Of a stretch of DNA of 64,000 nucleotides, positions 17,096 through 26,517 are shown piece after piece; positions within the stretch are counted from its first letter, which is position 1, and each line of letters opens with the position of its first letter. The notes beneath the pieces were generated by a model. The model did no database searches, was not told the origin of the DNA, and worked only from the letters and a program-made list of their open reading frames with translations. The position numbers were made by a program, and so were the translations under genes. Location: contig JAHABX010000007.1 of assembly GCA_018376135.1 (NCBI GenBank), positions 61,057 to 125,056 of the forward strand. The letters are read 5' to 3'. The stretch is from Clostridiales bacterium (GTDB lineage: Bacteria; Bacillota; Clostridia; Lachnospirales; Lachnospiraceae).

Positions 17096-17860
17096 AAGAC
17101 GCGGAATTTCTTTATTTTATTTTCTGCCTCTGATTTCTCTTTCTTCATTCTGCTTCTCCCTGCCATTTCAGCTCTTTTCCCACAAAAAACTACTAACATA
17201 CTGATTCCGAAGGGCAAAAAATATGTGGCAGCCCGGTACAATAACATTGCCGAAGCCGCACCTGCTTCCGACGTATAGAATCCATAAAGGAACAGAAACA
17301 TAAACTCCGCCGGTCCCATTCCTGCAATATGAGGAATCGCATTAGTCATCAGAATCATAAGCGATGCCAGCACAAAACTTTTTCCAGGCCCGCATCCTCC
17401 CTCTTCTCCTACTGCCATAAGAGAGAACCATGGAATAAAGTATAAAACCGCAATCTTCACCATATTCAGAATAAGCATTCGAACAACCAGTTTCTTATTC
17501 TTCATGACGGATTTGGATTCCCGGAACAATTCACCGATCTGTTCTTTCCATGTTTCTTTTTTCTGTTTCCATTCCCCTTTAAATGAGATTTTTTCCAGAA
17601 TATAAAAACTGAAGGTTTGGAATTTTTCCCAGGTACACAAAAGCACCAGCAGCAGATTAATACCCGCCGTTACAACAATCCCCATTACCATCCACCAGCG
17701 CACCCCACGGGCATACCTTTTTTATATAAGTAATAACTCTTTGCAGGGATCACGCCCGTGCCCATACTGAGAATGTTTGTAAAAAACCCAAAAAAGACCA
17801 GCTGAAGCGCTGAAAAATAAGAAAAATTCTGTGATTTGTATATGACGTGATTATAAGAAA
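17071..17860 (-). pseudogene. Lysylphosphatidylglycerol synthase TM-region/flippase-like gene, truncated and frameshifted
   Basis: Two overlapping frames together encode part of a family UPF0104/MprF-type integral membrane protein. The first (ending near 17685) has LVFFGFFTNILSMGTGVIPA and SYYLYKKGMPVG. The second (17703-17071) continues with membrane helices and NAIPHIAGMGPAEF. The shift lies near 17690-17703. The usual N-terminal helices are absent upstream. These proteins are flippase-like or transfer amino acids to lipid. The gene looks dead; whether a -1 slip rescues it cannot be told from sequence. Confidence 0.7.
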
Positions 17861-18057
17861 AATCTATTACATCTCTGTACACTGAGGGTATGAATGTTGG
17901 CTGCAACAGCTGTACCACAGGTGTTGCTGTCATCCGTAAGCAGGAAGAGGAAAACAGCCTTAACCGTATGCAATCTTGGGACATTCACACTCTTTTGCCC
18001 ATATCCCTTCCTGCTTAAAAGCAGTATGCTAAAGGTAAATACACAAAGGAGGAAAAT

Positions 18058-19599
18058 ATGTACACAAAAAAAAACGCATCCTCTCAGAACAGTATTGGAA
18101 GATTCTTATTTGTAGGGATCTCCGTACTGCTTCAAATCATCTGGCTGGTATTCCTGGCAGTCTGGCTCAATGAATATTCTGCAGGAATTAATATGGCTAT
18201 CAGCATCATTGCCCTGCTTTTAGTTCTGCACATCTACAGTATGCATACAAATTCCGCATTTAAAATGCCCTGGCTCATGTTGATCTTAATCTCCCCTGTT
18301 ATGGGGGTATGCCTGTATCTCCTCTTAGGCCGTTCCGGTCTCTCTGCCAAAATGAGACATCGCTTTGAGCAGATTGACAAACAACTTCTTCCAAAACTCA
18401 ATCCGGCAGACAATGCGATGGATCATCTGCGGGAATATGATGAAGCCATTGCCAACCAATGCCACTACATAGAACAGTTCAGTGGTTTTCCGGTTTATCA
18501 GAATACCGATGTGATATTTTATGCGGAAGCTGTCGATGGATTCCATGCACAGCTTCGGGATTTAAAACGGGCAACAGATTTCATCTTTTTAGAATACCAT
18601 GCCATAGAGGATGCCGTTTCTTTTCATCAGATGAAGGAAATTCTGATAGAAAAGGTCAATCAGGGTGTAGACGTCCGTATTCTATATGATGATGTGGGAA
18701 GCATCGGCTTTATTAACAAAGATTTCGTCCGGCAAATGGAGTCTTTCGGTATCCAATGCCGAATATTTAATCCGCTGATCCCACTTCTCAATGTTTTTAT
18801 GAATAACAGGGATCATCGTAAAATTACCGTAATCGACGGGAAAGTCGGATTTACCGGAGGCTATAATCTGGCAGACGAGTATTTCAACATCACGCATCCC
18901 TATGGACAATGGAAGGACAGCGGTGTCCGTTTAACCGGGGATGCTGTACGCAGTCTGACCATTTTATTTCTTGAAATGTGGAATGCCATGAAAGATACAG
19001 ACACCGACTATGACCGATACCTTCCTGCTTTTCCCTGTCAGGCAGTTGAAACTTGTTTTGTCCAGCCCTATGCAGACAGTCCCCTGGATGATGAACCAGT
19101 AGGAGAAAATGTATATATGAATATCATTAAAAATGCCAAAAGATATGTCTATTTTACAACCCCCTATCTGATTATCAGTGACGAAATGAATCGGGAACTT
19201 GGTCTTGCTGCCAAACGCGGCGTGGATGTCCGCATTATTACCCCTGGTATTCCGGATAAAAAAGGCGTATTTCATGTAACCAGATCCTACTATGCAGGTC
19301 TTGCCCGACAGGGAGTACGTATTTATGAATTCAGTCCCGGCTTTATCCATACCAAGCAATGTGTCTGTGATGACGAAACGGCAACTGTGGGTACCATTAA
19401 TCTGGATTACCGCAGTCTGTATCTTCATTTTGAAAACGGCGTATTTTTATACCGCTGCAGTGCAATACAGGATATTAAAATGGATTTTGATAATACATTT
19501 CCGGTCTGCCGGGAAGTTACCCAACAATATAAATGTGGACGGTCTGCGGTTCTGCGGATCAGCCAATGTATCTTACGATTGTTTTCCCCTCTTATGTAA
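18058..19599 (+). CDS. cls: Cardiolipin synthase
   Basis: 513 residues. Two N-terminal transmembrane helices are followed by two phospholipase-D domains with HxK motifs: HRKITVIDGKVGFTGG near residue 252 and HTKQCVCDDETATVGTIN near residue 430. It condenses two phosphatidylglycerol molecules to cardiolipin in the membrane. GGAGGAAAAT precedes the ATG. It is a single gene, upstream of which lies only decayed sequence, and no obvious terminator was seen after it. Confidence 0.95.
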   Translation: MYTKKNASSQNSIGRFLFVGISVLLQIIWLVFLAVWLNEYSAGINMAISIIALLLVLHIYSMHTNSAFKMPWLMLILISPVMGVCLYLLLGRSGLSAKMRHRFEQIDKQLLPKLNPADNAMDHLREYDEAIANQCHYIEQFSGFPVYQNTDVIFYAEAVDGFHAQLRDLKRATDFIFLEYHAIEDAVSFHQMKEILIEKVNQGVDVRILYDDVGSIGFINKDFVRQMESFGIQCRIFNPLIPLLNVFMNNRDHRKITVIDGKVGFTGGYNLADEYFNITHPYGQWKDSGVRLTGDAVRSLTILFLEMWNAMKDTDTDYDRYLPAFPCQAVETCFVQPYADSPLDDEPVGENVYMNIIKNAKRYVYFTTPYLIISDEMNRELGLAAKRGVDVRIITPGIPDKKGVFHVTRSYYAGLARQGVRIYEFSPGFIHTKQCVCDDETATVGTINLDYRSLYLHFENGVFLYRCSAIQDIKMDFDNTFPVCREVTQQYKCGRSAVLRISQCILRLFSPLM

Positions 19600-19629
19600 T
19601 TTCTCAAACTGGGGGACATTCTTTCATTT

Positions 19630-19797
19630 TTGTTATATCACACACTACCAAAAGACACTGTCATTAAGGAGCTGGCTTCCGACTGCTGCGGCTTAAATAT
19701 TCACATAAGAAAGACCATAACTGATTCACCTGAAATAACAGAACCCCTGGTCGAATCAGCTATGGTCACAGCAATGACAATGCTGAACCTGCGAACA
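19630..19797 (+). pseudogene. Unidentified short coding-like remnant
   Basis: After cls, a plus-strand frame reads LPKDTVIKELASDCCGLNI and later TDSPEITEPLVESAMVTAMT, which has the look of a real protein tail ending near 19800 but has no start or family that I recognise. It may be a fragment left by an insertion. Confidence 0.25.
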
Positions 19798-19798
19798 T

Positions 19799-20557
19799 TT
19801 ACTCATCTTCATTATCACGGTACTCAACGCAAATCTCATCAAGCCAGCCTTCATCCTTCACACTGCTCATTCCCTTATACGGCACAGCACGTGCCGGACC
19901 CATCTTATAGTATTTACAGGACAACGGTCCATAACAAAATGTTTCAAACCGATTCTTGACAATATTGCGGTCAAAATCATACTGCACTGTTACATTTGCC
20001 ATATTTGCCCAAATACACTGAAAACACTTACCTTTCCAACAACTCTTACTCAACATCCGTTCCCCTCGCCAGGCATATACTTCCAGCGGGGGGACAGTCA
20101 TTTTCCACGGCGGTCCTGGGTATTCTCCACTATTTACACGAGGTATAGGCATGCCATCGTATCTGGTATGATCCCTATCTATAATCACGTTAGGCAACGG
20201 GATATTTTCTTCTCCAGAAGAGGTCACCTTCTTCAGTGCTCCGGCACGATAGTAATCGGCAAATTCGATTTCCGGATATTTTTTCGTCCATGCCGATCCT
20301 TTGAGTACATCTCCGATTCGAATTTGCAGCTTTTCTTCCTGTTTCTCAGAAATAGCAATGCAGAAGTCGTATTGACCAGATGTTGATTTCAATGTGACAA
20401 CATTTCCATCAAGATCCGTTACCCTTCCCTTTAAAAATATATTAAATCCACATTCGCGGTGTGTGCGATTATCCGTGATGTAACGCCAGACCGTACTTCT
20501 CGGCTGAACGGAAATCACTTCTCCCTGCCAACATATTTTCATCTGACTCGTATCCAT
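19799..20557 (-). CDS. Protein of unknown function with a C-terminal cysteine cluster
   Basis: 252 residues, no family recognised. The N-terminal half is beta-rich with DVLKGSAWTKKYPEIE, reminiscent of an OB-like or nucleic-acid-binding fold. The C-terminal half has CWKGKCFQCIW and later CYGPLSCKYYKMG. This spacing of five cysteines could bind zinc or an iron-sulfur cluster. No signal peptide or membrane segment. AAGGAG precedes the ATG. It stands alone between cls and the ATPase gene, at what appears to be the left edge of the accessory island. Confidence 0.6.
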   Translation of the reverse strand: MDTSQMKICWQGEVISVQPRSTVWRYITDNRTHRECGFNIFLKGRVTDLDGNVVTLKSTSGQYDFCIAISEKQEEKLQIRIGDVLKGSAWTKKYPEIEFADYYRAGALKKVTSSGEENIPLPNVIIDRDHTRYDGMPIPRVNSGEYPGPPWKMTVPPLEVYAWRGERMLSKSCWKGKCFQCIWANMANVTVQYDFDRNIVKNRFETFCYGPLSCKYYKMGPARAVPYKGMSSVKDEGWLDEICVEYRDNEDE

Positions 20558-20846
20558 AGCTGATCTCCTTCCTGAAGCATACTTTTCACTTTATTATTTT
20601 AACAAAATAACTTAGATTCGCATAGTTATATTTGGATACTCCGAATCCTATCCAAATCCAAAACAGACACAAACTAAGGTTCATGCAGGACTTGTCCGTC
20701 CTTGCATGATTAATTTTATAAAAAAATCCACCATTTACCGTAGTCCCCGCAGGGCTGCTAAACAAAGACTGTCGAACGAAGAAAGGATGTAATCCGAATT
20801 TATTATTTAATGAAGAATTTTTTGCGATTTATAATCGCAAAACTTC
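20558..20846. other. Intergenic region with a 10-bp palindrome
   Basis: No gene seen. At 20820-20842 TTTTGCGATT and AATCGCAAAA form a perfect 10-bp inverted repeat with a 3-base loop, placed just upstream of the promoter of the next gene. It could be an operator or a terminator. The rest (20580-20810) shows nothing recognisable. Confidence 0.5.
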
Positions 20847-20875
20847 TTGAAAACTCAGAACTGTTGCGGTATACT
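20847..20875 (+). promoter_or_regulatory. Promoter of the AAA/DUF4143 ATPase gene
   Basis: TTGAAA (20847-20852), 17-base spacer, TATACT (20870-20875). Transcription would start about 17 bases before the ATG at 20899. Confidence 0.7.
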
Positions 20876-20898
20876 AATTGCAGATGGAGGTGGTTACG

Positions 20899-22110
20899 AT
20901 GATCGACAGACCCTTATATATGGATAAAATCATGCCCTATGTGGGTACGCCTTTTGTAAAAATACTGACTGGTATTCGGCGCTGCGGCAAATCCACAATT
21001 TTAAAAATGATTATGGATCGACTGGAGCATGAATATCAGGTTCCGGCTGAACGAATTGTCAGCTACCGTTTTGATTCCATGGAATATGAAGACTTGACAG
21101 CCAGGCAGATGTACACAGAGCTGAAGGGACGGCTGTCCGAGAATGGCAAGACCTACTTCTTCTTGGATGAAGTACAGGAAATCCAAGGCTGGGAAAAGGT
21201 AGTCAACTCCCTGGCGTCTGATTATGATGTAGATCTCTATGTCACTGGCTCCAATTCCCGGATGATGTCCTCGGAGATTTCTACTTACCTTACCGGACGC
21301 TATGTTGCTTTCCGTATTTACACCCTTTCTTTTGAGGAGTATCTGAATTTCAAGAGCCATTATGCACAGGTGGATGACCCCAAAGCGGAGCTGGCAGACT
21401 ATATCCGCCTGGGAGGTTTCCCCGCAACGCATTTGCAGACTTACAGTCAAGATGAGATTTACACCATCGTTCGAGATATTTACAACTCCACACTTTTCTC
21501 CGACATTGTGAAACGAAATCAGATCCGCAAGATCGACCAACTGGAACGGGTGGTAAAATACACATTTAACAATGTAGGAAACACCTTCTCCGCCAAGTCT
21601 ATTTCAGATTACCTGAAGGCGGAACGCCGCTCGCTGGATAATGAAACCGTATACAGCTATCTGGAAAAGCTGGAAAAAGCGTATCTGCTTCATCGCTGTT
21701 CCCGGTATGATCTGCAGGGCAAGGAAATTCTAAAGACGCAGGAAAAATTCTATCTGGCAGATACGGCTCTACGTTACAGCGTTATGGGCTATAACGATGA
21801 CACCGTGGCATCCAGTCTGGAGAATATCGTTTATTTGGAGCTTTGCCGCCGTGGATACACCATTCACATCGGTAAGAACGGAGATGGCGAGGTTGACTTT
21901 GTGGCAGCCCGACAGAATGAAAAGCTGTACGTCCAGGTGACCCAGCGTATCGAATCCGAGAAGACAGAACGGCGGGAATACGAGCGTCTGCTGGAAATCC
22001 ATGACAACTATCCGAAGTATGTGCTTCGCACGGATGCTTTCGCCGGTGGAAATTACGAAGGCATTAAAAGCATGCACGTCGCAGATTTCCTGCTGAGCAA
22101 AGATTTCTAA
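20899..22110 (+). CDS. AAA ATPase with DUF4143 C-terminal domain
   Basis: 403 residues. Walker A GIRRCGKST near residue 25, Walker B YFFLDEVQE near residue 85, then a C-terminal DUF4143 region with winged-helix and nuclease-like features (GDGEVDFVA resembles the core of a PD-(D/E)XK fold). The family is widespread and variable in gut Firmicutes and its role is not settled; it is often found in accessory or defence-associated regions. The start at 20899 has GGAGG seven bases upstream; TTG and ATG codons further upstream fall in or before the promoter. Confidence 0.88.
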   Translation: MIDRPLYMDKIMPYVGTPFVKILTGIRRCGKSTILKMIMDRLEHEYQVPAERIVSYRFDSMEYEDLTARQMYTELKGRLSENGKTYFFLDEVQEIQGWEKVVNSLASDYDVDLYVTGSNSRMMSSEISTYLTGRYVAFRIYTLSFEEYLNFKSHYAQVDDPKAELADYIRLGGFPATHLQTYSQDEIYTIVRDIYNSTLFSDIVKRNQIRKIDQLERVVKYTFNNVGNTFSAKSISDYLKAERRSLDNETVYSYLEKLEKAYLLHRCSRYDLQGKEILKTQEKFYLADTALRYSVMGYNDDTVASSLENIVYLELCRRGYTIHIGKNGDGEVDFVAARQNEKLYVQVTQRIESEKTERREYERLLEIHDNYPKYVLRTDAFAGGNYEGIKSMHVADFLLSKDF

Positions 22111-22144
22111 AAGTTCTTCCATGGCTTCTGCTGTTTGAAAAGCA

Positions 22145-22243
22145 GGAACCGGGATAAACAAGGAAAAGTTCCTGTTTACCTTTATGCTCGTGAAGGCTTT
22201 CTATCATCTGAACAATTTCAGGTGTAATCAGCTTTTCGGGAGC
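22145..22243 (-). pseudogene. Fragment of a Fic-family N-terminus
   Basis: A minus-strand frame reads LITPEIVQMIESLHEHKGKQ, which matches the early region of Fic proteins (compare YIAAIYKEAGKQEQYL in the intact Fic protein at 31561). No start, no Fic core and no neighbouring rest of the gene are present. Assignment is moderate because it relies on a short segment. Confidence 0.45.
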
Positions 22244-22294
22244 CTTAGGTCAGTTTACAAGGAACTACACACAGACCACGAAATGGGGACTACT

Positions 22295-22358
22295 GACAAC
22301 AAAACAGGCTGAACATCAAGCACTGAAAAGTGCGAGGTGTTCAGCCTGTTTTGTTGTC
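22295..22358. repeat. Perfect 21-bp inverted repeat with nested hairpin
   Basis: The arms at 22295-22315 and 22338-22358 are perfectly complementary over 21 bp (beginning GACAACAAAACAGG). The 22-base loop contains GCACT-GAAA-AGTGC. Flanking sequence has no gene. It could be a strong terminator from a former mobile element or a structured RNA. Confidence 0.75.
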
Positions 22359-22359
22359 T

Positions 22360-22705
22360 GGGTGATATTGTCAAGAGGTTTCCAAAAGGGCTTATCCCTT
22401 GGCACACGACTATGTTTGCAAAGTGTAGTGTATTATACGCTCGCTCTGTCGGCATTACCTTGAAAATACCGTTACCACCGGAAAGAGCAAATGTATTTGA
22501 AACGGCGGAAAACAGGGCTGGGGTTACTACCTCACCACAAATCAGCGCCAGCCATCCCGCAAATCAAGCCTTCTGTCGATTTACAGCCCGCTAAGTACCT
22601 TGCGCATATAGGTGCCGTAGGCGTATCTTACTGAGGACGGCATATTGACATAGTTATCACGTACATATCTCAGTTCCTCCCGTAAGAAATTTAAATTTCC
22701 TTTTC
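22360..22705. other. Gene-poor stretch with a short relic reading frame
   Basis: No intact gene. The minus strand between about 22700 and 22581 reads LREELRYVRDNYVNMPSSV then RYAYGTYMRKVLSGL and a stop. This looks like the end of a real protein, perhaps from a conjugative or mobilisable element, but I cannot name the family. The stretch 22360-22580 resembles non-coding DNA of Clostridial integrative elements, from memory only. Confidence 0.3.
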
Positions 22706-22710
22706 TCAAG

Positions 22711-22767
22711 GTATAACGTAAAAAATAAACGTGAACAACCGTGAAATATCTCTTAATTCATTTACAT
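22711..22767. repeat. 57-bp direct repeat, left copy
   Basis: From GTATAACG to TTTACAT. It matches 26389-26445 in the same orientation with four mismatches over 57 bases. The two copies bracket the AlbA_2/HNH/methyltransferase block. Confidence 0.8.
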
Positions 22768-22846
22768 AAATCTATAAAATGGTCGTTGGATTGCTGTAAG
22801 CACTTTCCAGTCAGACTCTATAACATACTGATCCGCAATTTCAAAA

Positions 22847-24297
22847 TCACTCTTTTACGACCCAGTATCCACTACGTGCCGTTCCAATCCGTGCAATCGT
22901 TCCTTTTTTCCGAAGTGTTCTAAGATGGTATTTGACTGTATTTACATTTAATTCGAGTTTTTCTGCAATGATAGACTGTGTTGCTTCCGGTGACTGGCGT
23001 AATATACGAATAATTGATTGTTGTACCGATTCTTCTTTTAATCTTTCATTAGATTGGGTGGTAGTTTGGGTGGTGCTATCAAGCTGGAAACTCTGTCCAT
23101 TTATCCCAAAATCACAGGAATACGCATCATTCAGCGGCACAATAATCTTAAACACATCTCCTTCGACAAATTGCGGCTCCTGCTCGGAATAGAATTTACT
23201 ATATTTAAACAAATTCCGTACACCGGAACCAAGTTGATCTGCAAGTCCAATTTTACGGAAAAAGGATGCAATAATAGGATTCTTGGGATTCGGTTCCAGA
23301 TTATCCGGTGTCAGAACCGTTTCCTGCATTGCACGATTGGCATTTTCTACATACATTCGATCTTTTTCAATTACAAATTTTGCCTGATACGAACTGGTAA
23401 ATTCTCGATGGATTAAGACATTTGCAATCATCTCTCTTGTTATAATATTTCTCAGGCTCTTTCTCTGATCTCCATCCAAAAAGAACTTGTCCAGCAGGTG
23501 CTTTCGTCCAAAATCCATGAGCTGTTCATAACTTTCAATCAGGTTTGTTTTGATAATTTCACGATCATCGTAACGATCTACATTAATCCGACGCAACAAC
23601 GCATCTGTCACATAAGCCGGTGCAATATCCATAATGACATCATCTTTTCCAAGAAGCATAACTGCAGCAAGATTATATCCAACTTCTCCTGTTGCACAAT
23701 CCGTTCCATACAAGCTTGCACTTTTCAATAATTCCTCGTCTGACATAGCGAACCACGGATGCGTATGTCCGTTATTGCTATTTGTCGCCATTTTTCGTAG
23801 ACGCGGCGGCAAGTCGATTCGTAAATCTTCTAATTTGACATAAGGATATATCTTCTTCTCTGTAAATATGGACTGTTTTCGGATATACATCTGTGCAATC
23901 TGTGTTGTTGCCGTCACCTTAACATCTGCATCGTCTACCCGGTCATATATCACTTTCTTATAGCTATGAACTTCTGCACTCGGTGGAATATGCGCATGAA
24001 TTATCACTTTTCCCTCATACTGAATGATTTCCGGCATAAGATAAACCGTCGGTGAAAATAGTGCCGGATTACTGATACAACTGATAAAGTTCTTTACCAT
24101 ATCCGGAGCTGCTTTTTCCGGAACACCATTTACTGTTCCATCATCCAACACACCCATGAAAATATCCCCGCCAAAACGATTCAAGAAAGAGCAAACTGTC
24201 TCGTATACATCGTTTCAATGCCGTTTCCACAGCGTTTGAATTCGACCGCTATCGTTTCCCCTATTTTCAACATGGTTTTTATGGTTTTTGAATCCAT
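22847..24297 (-). pseudogene. AlbA_2-type ATP-binding/DNA-binding regulator, broken by a single-base frameshift
   Basis: The main frame (24184-22847, 445 codons) covers the AlbA_2 (Schlafen-like) domain from NRFGGDIFMGVLDDG onward, an HATPase-like helper region (ITREMIANVLIHREF, LGSGVRNLF) and a C-terminal winged helix. The true start is ATG 24297 with a perfect GGAGGTGAT ribosome site; the first 30 codons (MDSKTIKTMLKIGETIAVEF) are in another frame. Restoring one base in the T run at 24213-24215 (an A on the coding strand) would join them as GNGIENDVYETV. Such proteins are used as regulators or as effectors in defence loci. Unless it slips, the protein is not made from its own start. Confidence 0.8.
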
Positions 24298-24308
24298 TTA
24301 TTATCACC

Positions 24309-24545
24309 TCCGTTTTTTCTTCCTTTGACCTGGCAATACCTGTATAGACCTTCTTTTTGATAAGTAAAGTAATGCTCCAAAATGACCTGATGCATTTCCC
24401 GGAGAACTGAGCAGCTTAATATACTCTTTAACCAGTTTCTCCATATACCATTCTTGCCAGTCACAAATTTTATCTCTGTATAACTTACAGTCTGATTTAA
24501 AAATTTCTACTATCTTCTTACCTTTTTCAAAATCTCTTCCGCCAA
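24309..24545 (-). pseudogene. Unidentified remnant upstream of the AlbA_2 gene
   Basis: A minus-strand frame reads FEKGKKIVEIFKSDCKLYRD, then WQEWYMEKLVKEYIKLLSS and GHFGALLYLSKRRS before a stop. It is coding-like but lacks a start and overlaps the end of the HNH gene region. A nearby segment YTGIARSK resembles a helicase C-terminal motif (YTGITRAKK). The family is not recognised. Confidence 0.3.
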
Positions 24546-24549
24546 ATCA

Positions 24550-25722
24550 TCAATGATTCCAAATTTCGTATCCCTGTCGCCTTGCCGAATCATAAACAGG
24601 ATGCATATTTCGATCCAGAATGTTGATAAACGCTTCACGTGAATTGCCCCTGCAGTACAGTTCCTGATTTGCCCATATGGAATGAAGATTATCTCGATAA
24701 CACTTCTCATACAACCGGTGAATACTCTCCCTTTTGTGGATCAATTCGTAAAGAACATACTGATTATTCGCAAATACTGTGAAAAAAGGATCCCATTTAG
24801 GCAGTCGATTGCTTTTGGATGAATTCAGCAAAGAATCCATCGGCATCAGATTCCACAGTTCATCATTCATCACAAAGGACCACGGTATAAAATGATCCAC
24901 ATCGTAAGAGTTTTTTTCAATCCATTTCCCGGTAAATACATCCATAACCTGAGTCGTATCTAAAACGGCTTCCCAAAGATTACGGACATTCGATAATTTA
25001 CGCATCCTCTCATCCAGCGGAGCCAGTTTGTATACAAGTCCCGGGACCTCAGGGTTATTCATCTGAAGCCACTTTATTTTCTCATACTGTATCCACCCTA
25101 AAATAGACACCGTATGATTCTGAATCATCTGTACCCAAATCGGATGGAAATGAATCTCCTTATTCAGCTTACTGCTTTCACCCAGGGTATATGGAAGAAT
25201 GACCTTTGTTTTATTGATATATTCGATATAGCCCACCATTCTGCGAACGCTGCCCCAATCCGGTATACGATCTGCGTCTGAGAAGAAGCCTGCCAGCGCA
25301 CGATATGGCACCATATTGGTAAGCTGCTTCTTTTCGCTTTCGATCACATTGCTATGCTCTTTGATTGCGTTTTTTATCTCAACCTTTGAAGCATTGCCGG
25401 AAAGTTCACTTCGTTCATGAAGTTTTAAAACAGCCCGTTCCAGTCCATCCTTAACTTCTCCATTGATCGTGCCGCTCAGGTGTACGTGAAATTCCACCAC
25501 CGAATACCATGCATTTGCAATCATTTCATCTATGACTGCATCGAAAGTGGTGTCCGTAACATTTTCTGAAATAAGATCGACAATAGCCTCCAGCCAGTAA
25601 AACTTATAGCAGTAGGAAGGATCCTTCAGCATTTGAGTAAAACTATACAGGTCCAGAGTGCTGTAGTATTGGGCATCAATGTTTAATGGATATTCTGTTT
25701 TCTTAGAATCAAATTCAACCAT
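24550..25722 (-). CDS. HNH endonuclease domain protein
   Basis: 390 residues. The first 260 residues are helical and of unknown family. An HNH motif follows at about residues 270-310: DVDHFIPWSF, then WNLMPMD and NSSKSNRLP, where D-H, N and the second polar set match the beta-beta-alpha metal fold. It should cut nucleic acid. The start at 25722 (AGGGG ribosome site) lies inside the 3' end of the methyltransferase gene with a 40-base overlap, so both are translationally coupled. A nuclease coupled with a methyltransferase suggests a restriction or defence role; this is inference. Confidence 0.78.
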   Translation of the reverse strand: MVEFDSKKTEYPLNIDAQYYSTLDLYSFTQMLKDPSYCYKFYWLEAIVDLISENVTDTTFDAVIDEMIANAWYSVVEFHVHLSGTINGEVKDGLERAVLKLHERSELSGNASKVEIKNAIKEHSNVIESEKKQLTNMVPYRALAGFFSDADRIPDWGSVRRMVGYIEYINKTKVILPYTLGESSKLNKEIHFHPIWVQMIQNHTVSILGWIQYEKIKWLQMNNPEVPGLVYKLAPLDERMRKLSNVRNLWEAVLDTTQVMDVFTGKWIEKNSYDVDHFIPWSFVMNDELWNLMPMDSLLNSSKSNRLPKWDPFFTVFANNQYVLYELIHKRESIHRLYEKCYRDNLHSIWANQELYCRGNSREAFINILDRNMHPVYDSARRQGYEIWNH

Positions 25723-26291
25723 TTCTCATCCCCTCTTCCCGGACGAACATCACCTGTCATAAATAAATCCTGTATTTTCAAACACGGAATCTGTTCAAGC
25801 AATCTTGTAAAGGACTCTTCTGTAAAATCCGAAAAGTACCTGCCGTTTCGCTCACCCTCAAAATCGCCATATTTGAAAGAAGTATAAATGATCCCGTTAT
25901 CTTTTATCGCACGCGCCATCCGGCAAAGGATATCCGGAAGATCCTTCTTTTTTACATGCAGAATAGAAGAACATGCCCAGATACCATCGTAAACTTCTTC
26001 TTCGTCTAACTGTTCAAAATACTCGTGGCGTACAGAAATTCCGGTATACTCAGAAGCCAGCTGACACAGCTCTTCAGACCCATCCGTAGCAGAAACTACG
26101 TATCCTTTTTCCAGAAAATACTTCGTATCACGACCAGAACCGCAGCCAAAATCCAAAACAGATGCATGATCAGGCAGCAGCTCAAGAAAGCGTTCCTGTA
26201 TGTCAGAAAATTCTACGTCTACTGTAGAACTAAAAAAATCCTTCGCATGAACTTCATAAAATAAAAGTGTATTGATCTTTATGCTTTTCAT
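25683..26291 (-). CDS. Class I SAM-dependent methyltransferase
   Basis: 202 residues. Motif I is VLDFGCGSGRDT near residue 46, followed by an acidic residue after strand 2 (ATDGSEE) and FDGIWACSSILH-like motif IV (YDGIWACSSILH). The type is TehB/small-molecule-like rather than a classic DNA methyltransferase, since no DPPY or PCQ motif is seen. It overlaps the HNH gene by 40 bases. The substrate is unknown. AAGGA precedes the ATG at 26291. Confidence 0.85.
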   Translation of the reverse strand: MKSIKINTLLFYEVHAKDFFSSTVDVEFSDIQERFLELLPDHASVLDFGCGSGRDTKYFLEKGYVVSATDGSEELCQLASEYTGISVRHEYFEQLDEEEVYDGIWACSSILHVKKKDLPDILCRMARAIKDNGIIYTSFKYGDFEGERNGRYFSDFTEESFTRLLEQIPCLKIQDLFMTGDVRPGRGDEKWLNLILRKQNIH

Positions 26292-26388
26292 TTATAACAT
26301 CCTTATCAAACTCTCAATCTTTTGCCTATTTCGTTTCCAATAGATCTTTCCTATATAATTACATGCCTGTGGATTTCCCTTATCCAGA

Positions 26389-26445
26389 GTATAACGCAAA
26401 AAATAAGCGTGGACAACCGTGAAATATCTCTTAATTTATTTACAT
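26389..26445. repeat. 57-bp direct repeat, right copy
   Basis: Partner of 22711-22767. It is followed within three bases by the copy of the fic gene start. Confidence 0.8.
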
Positions 26446-26447
26446 TT

Positions 26448-26485
26448 TAAGGGAATGAGAACATTGAATTACTCAAAAATCAGAG
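26448..26485 (+). pseudogene. Copy of the start of the fic gene
   Basis: 38 bases match 31554-31591 with one mismatch, covering AAGGGA, the ATG and the first 10 codons of the intact Fic gene. After base 26485 the similarity stops and the terminator region of the alcohol dehydrogenase remnant begins. Confidence 0.75.
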
Positions 26486-26517
26486 TTGTTTCATTTTCTT
26501 TCCAGCCAAAACACTCA

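Noticed and set aside
20558..20846. Possible small gene in the spacer upstream of the ATPase gene
   Set aside because: No frame with start, ribosome site and coding character was seen; only the palindrome stands out.
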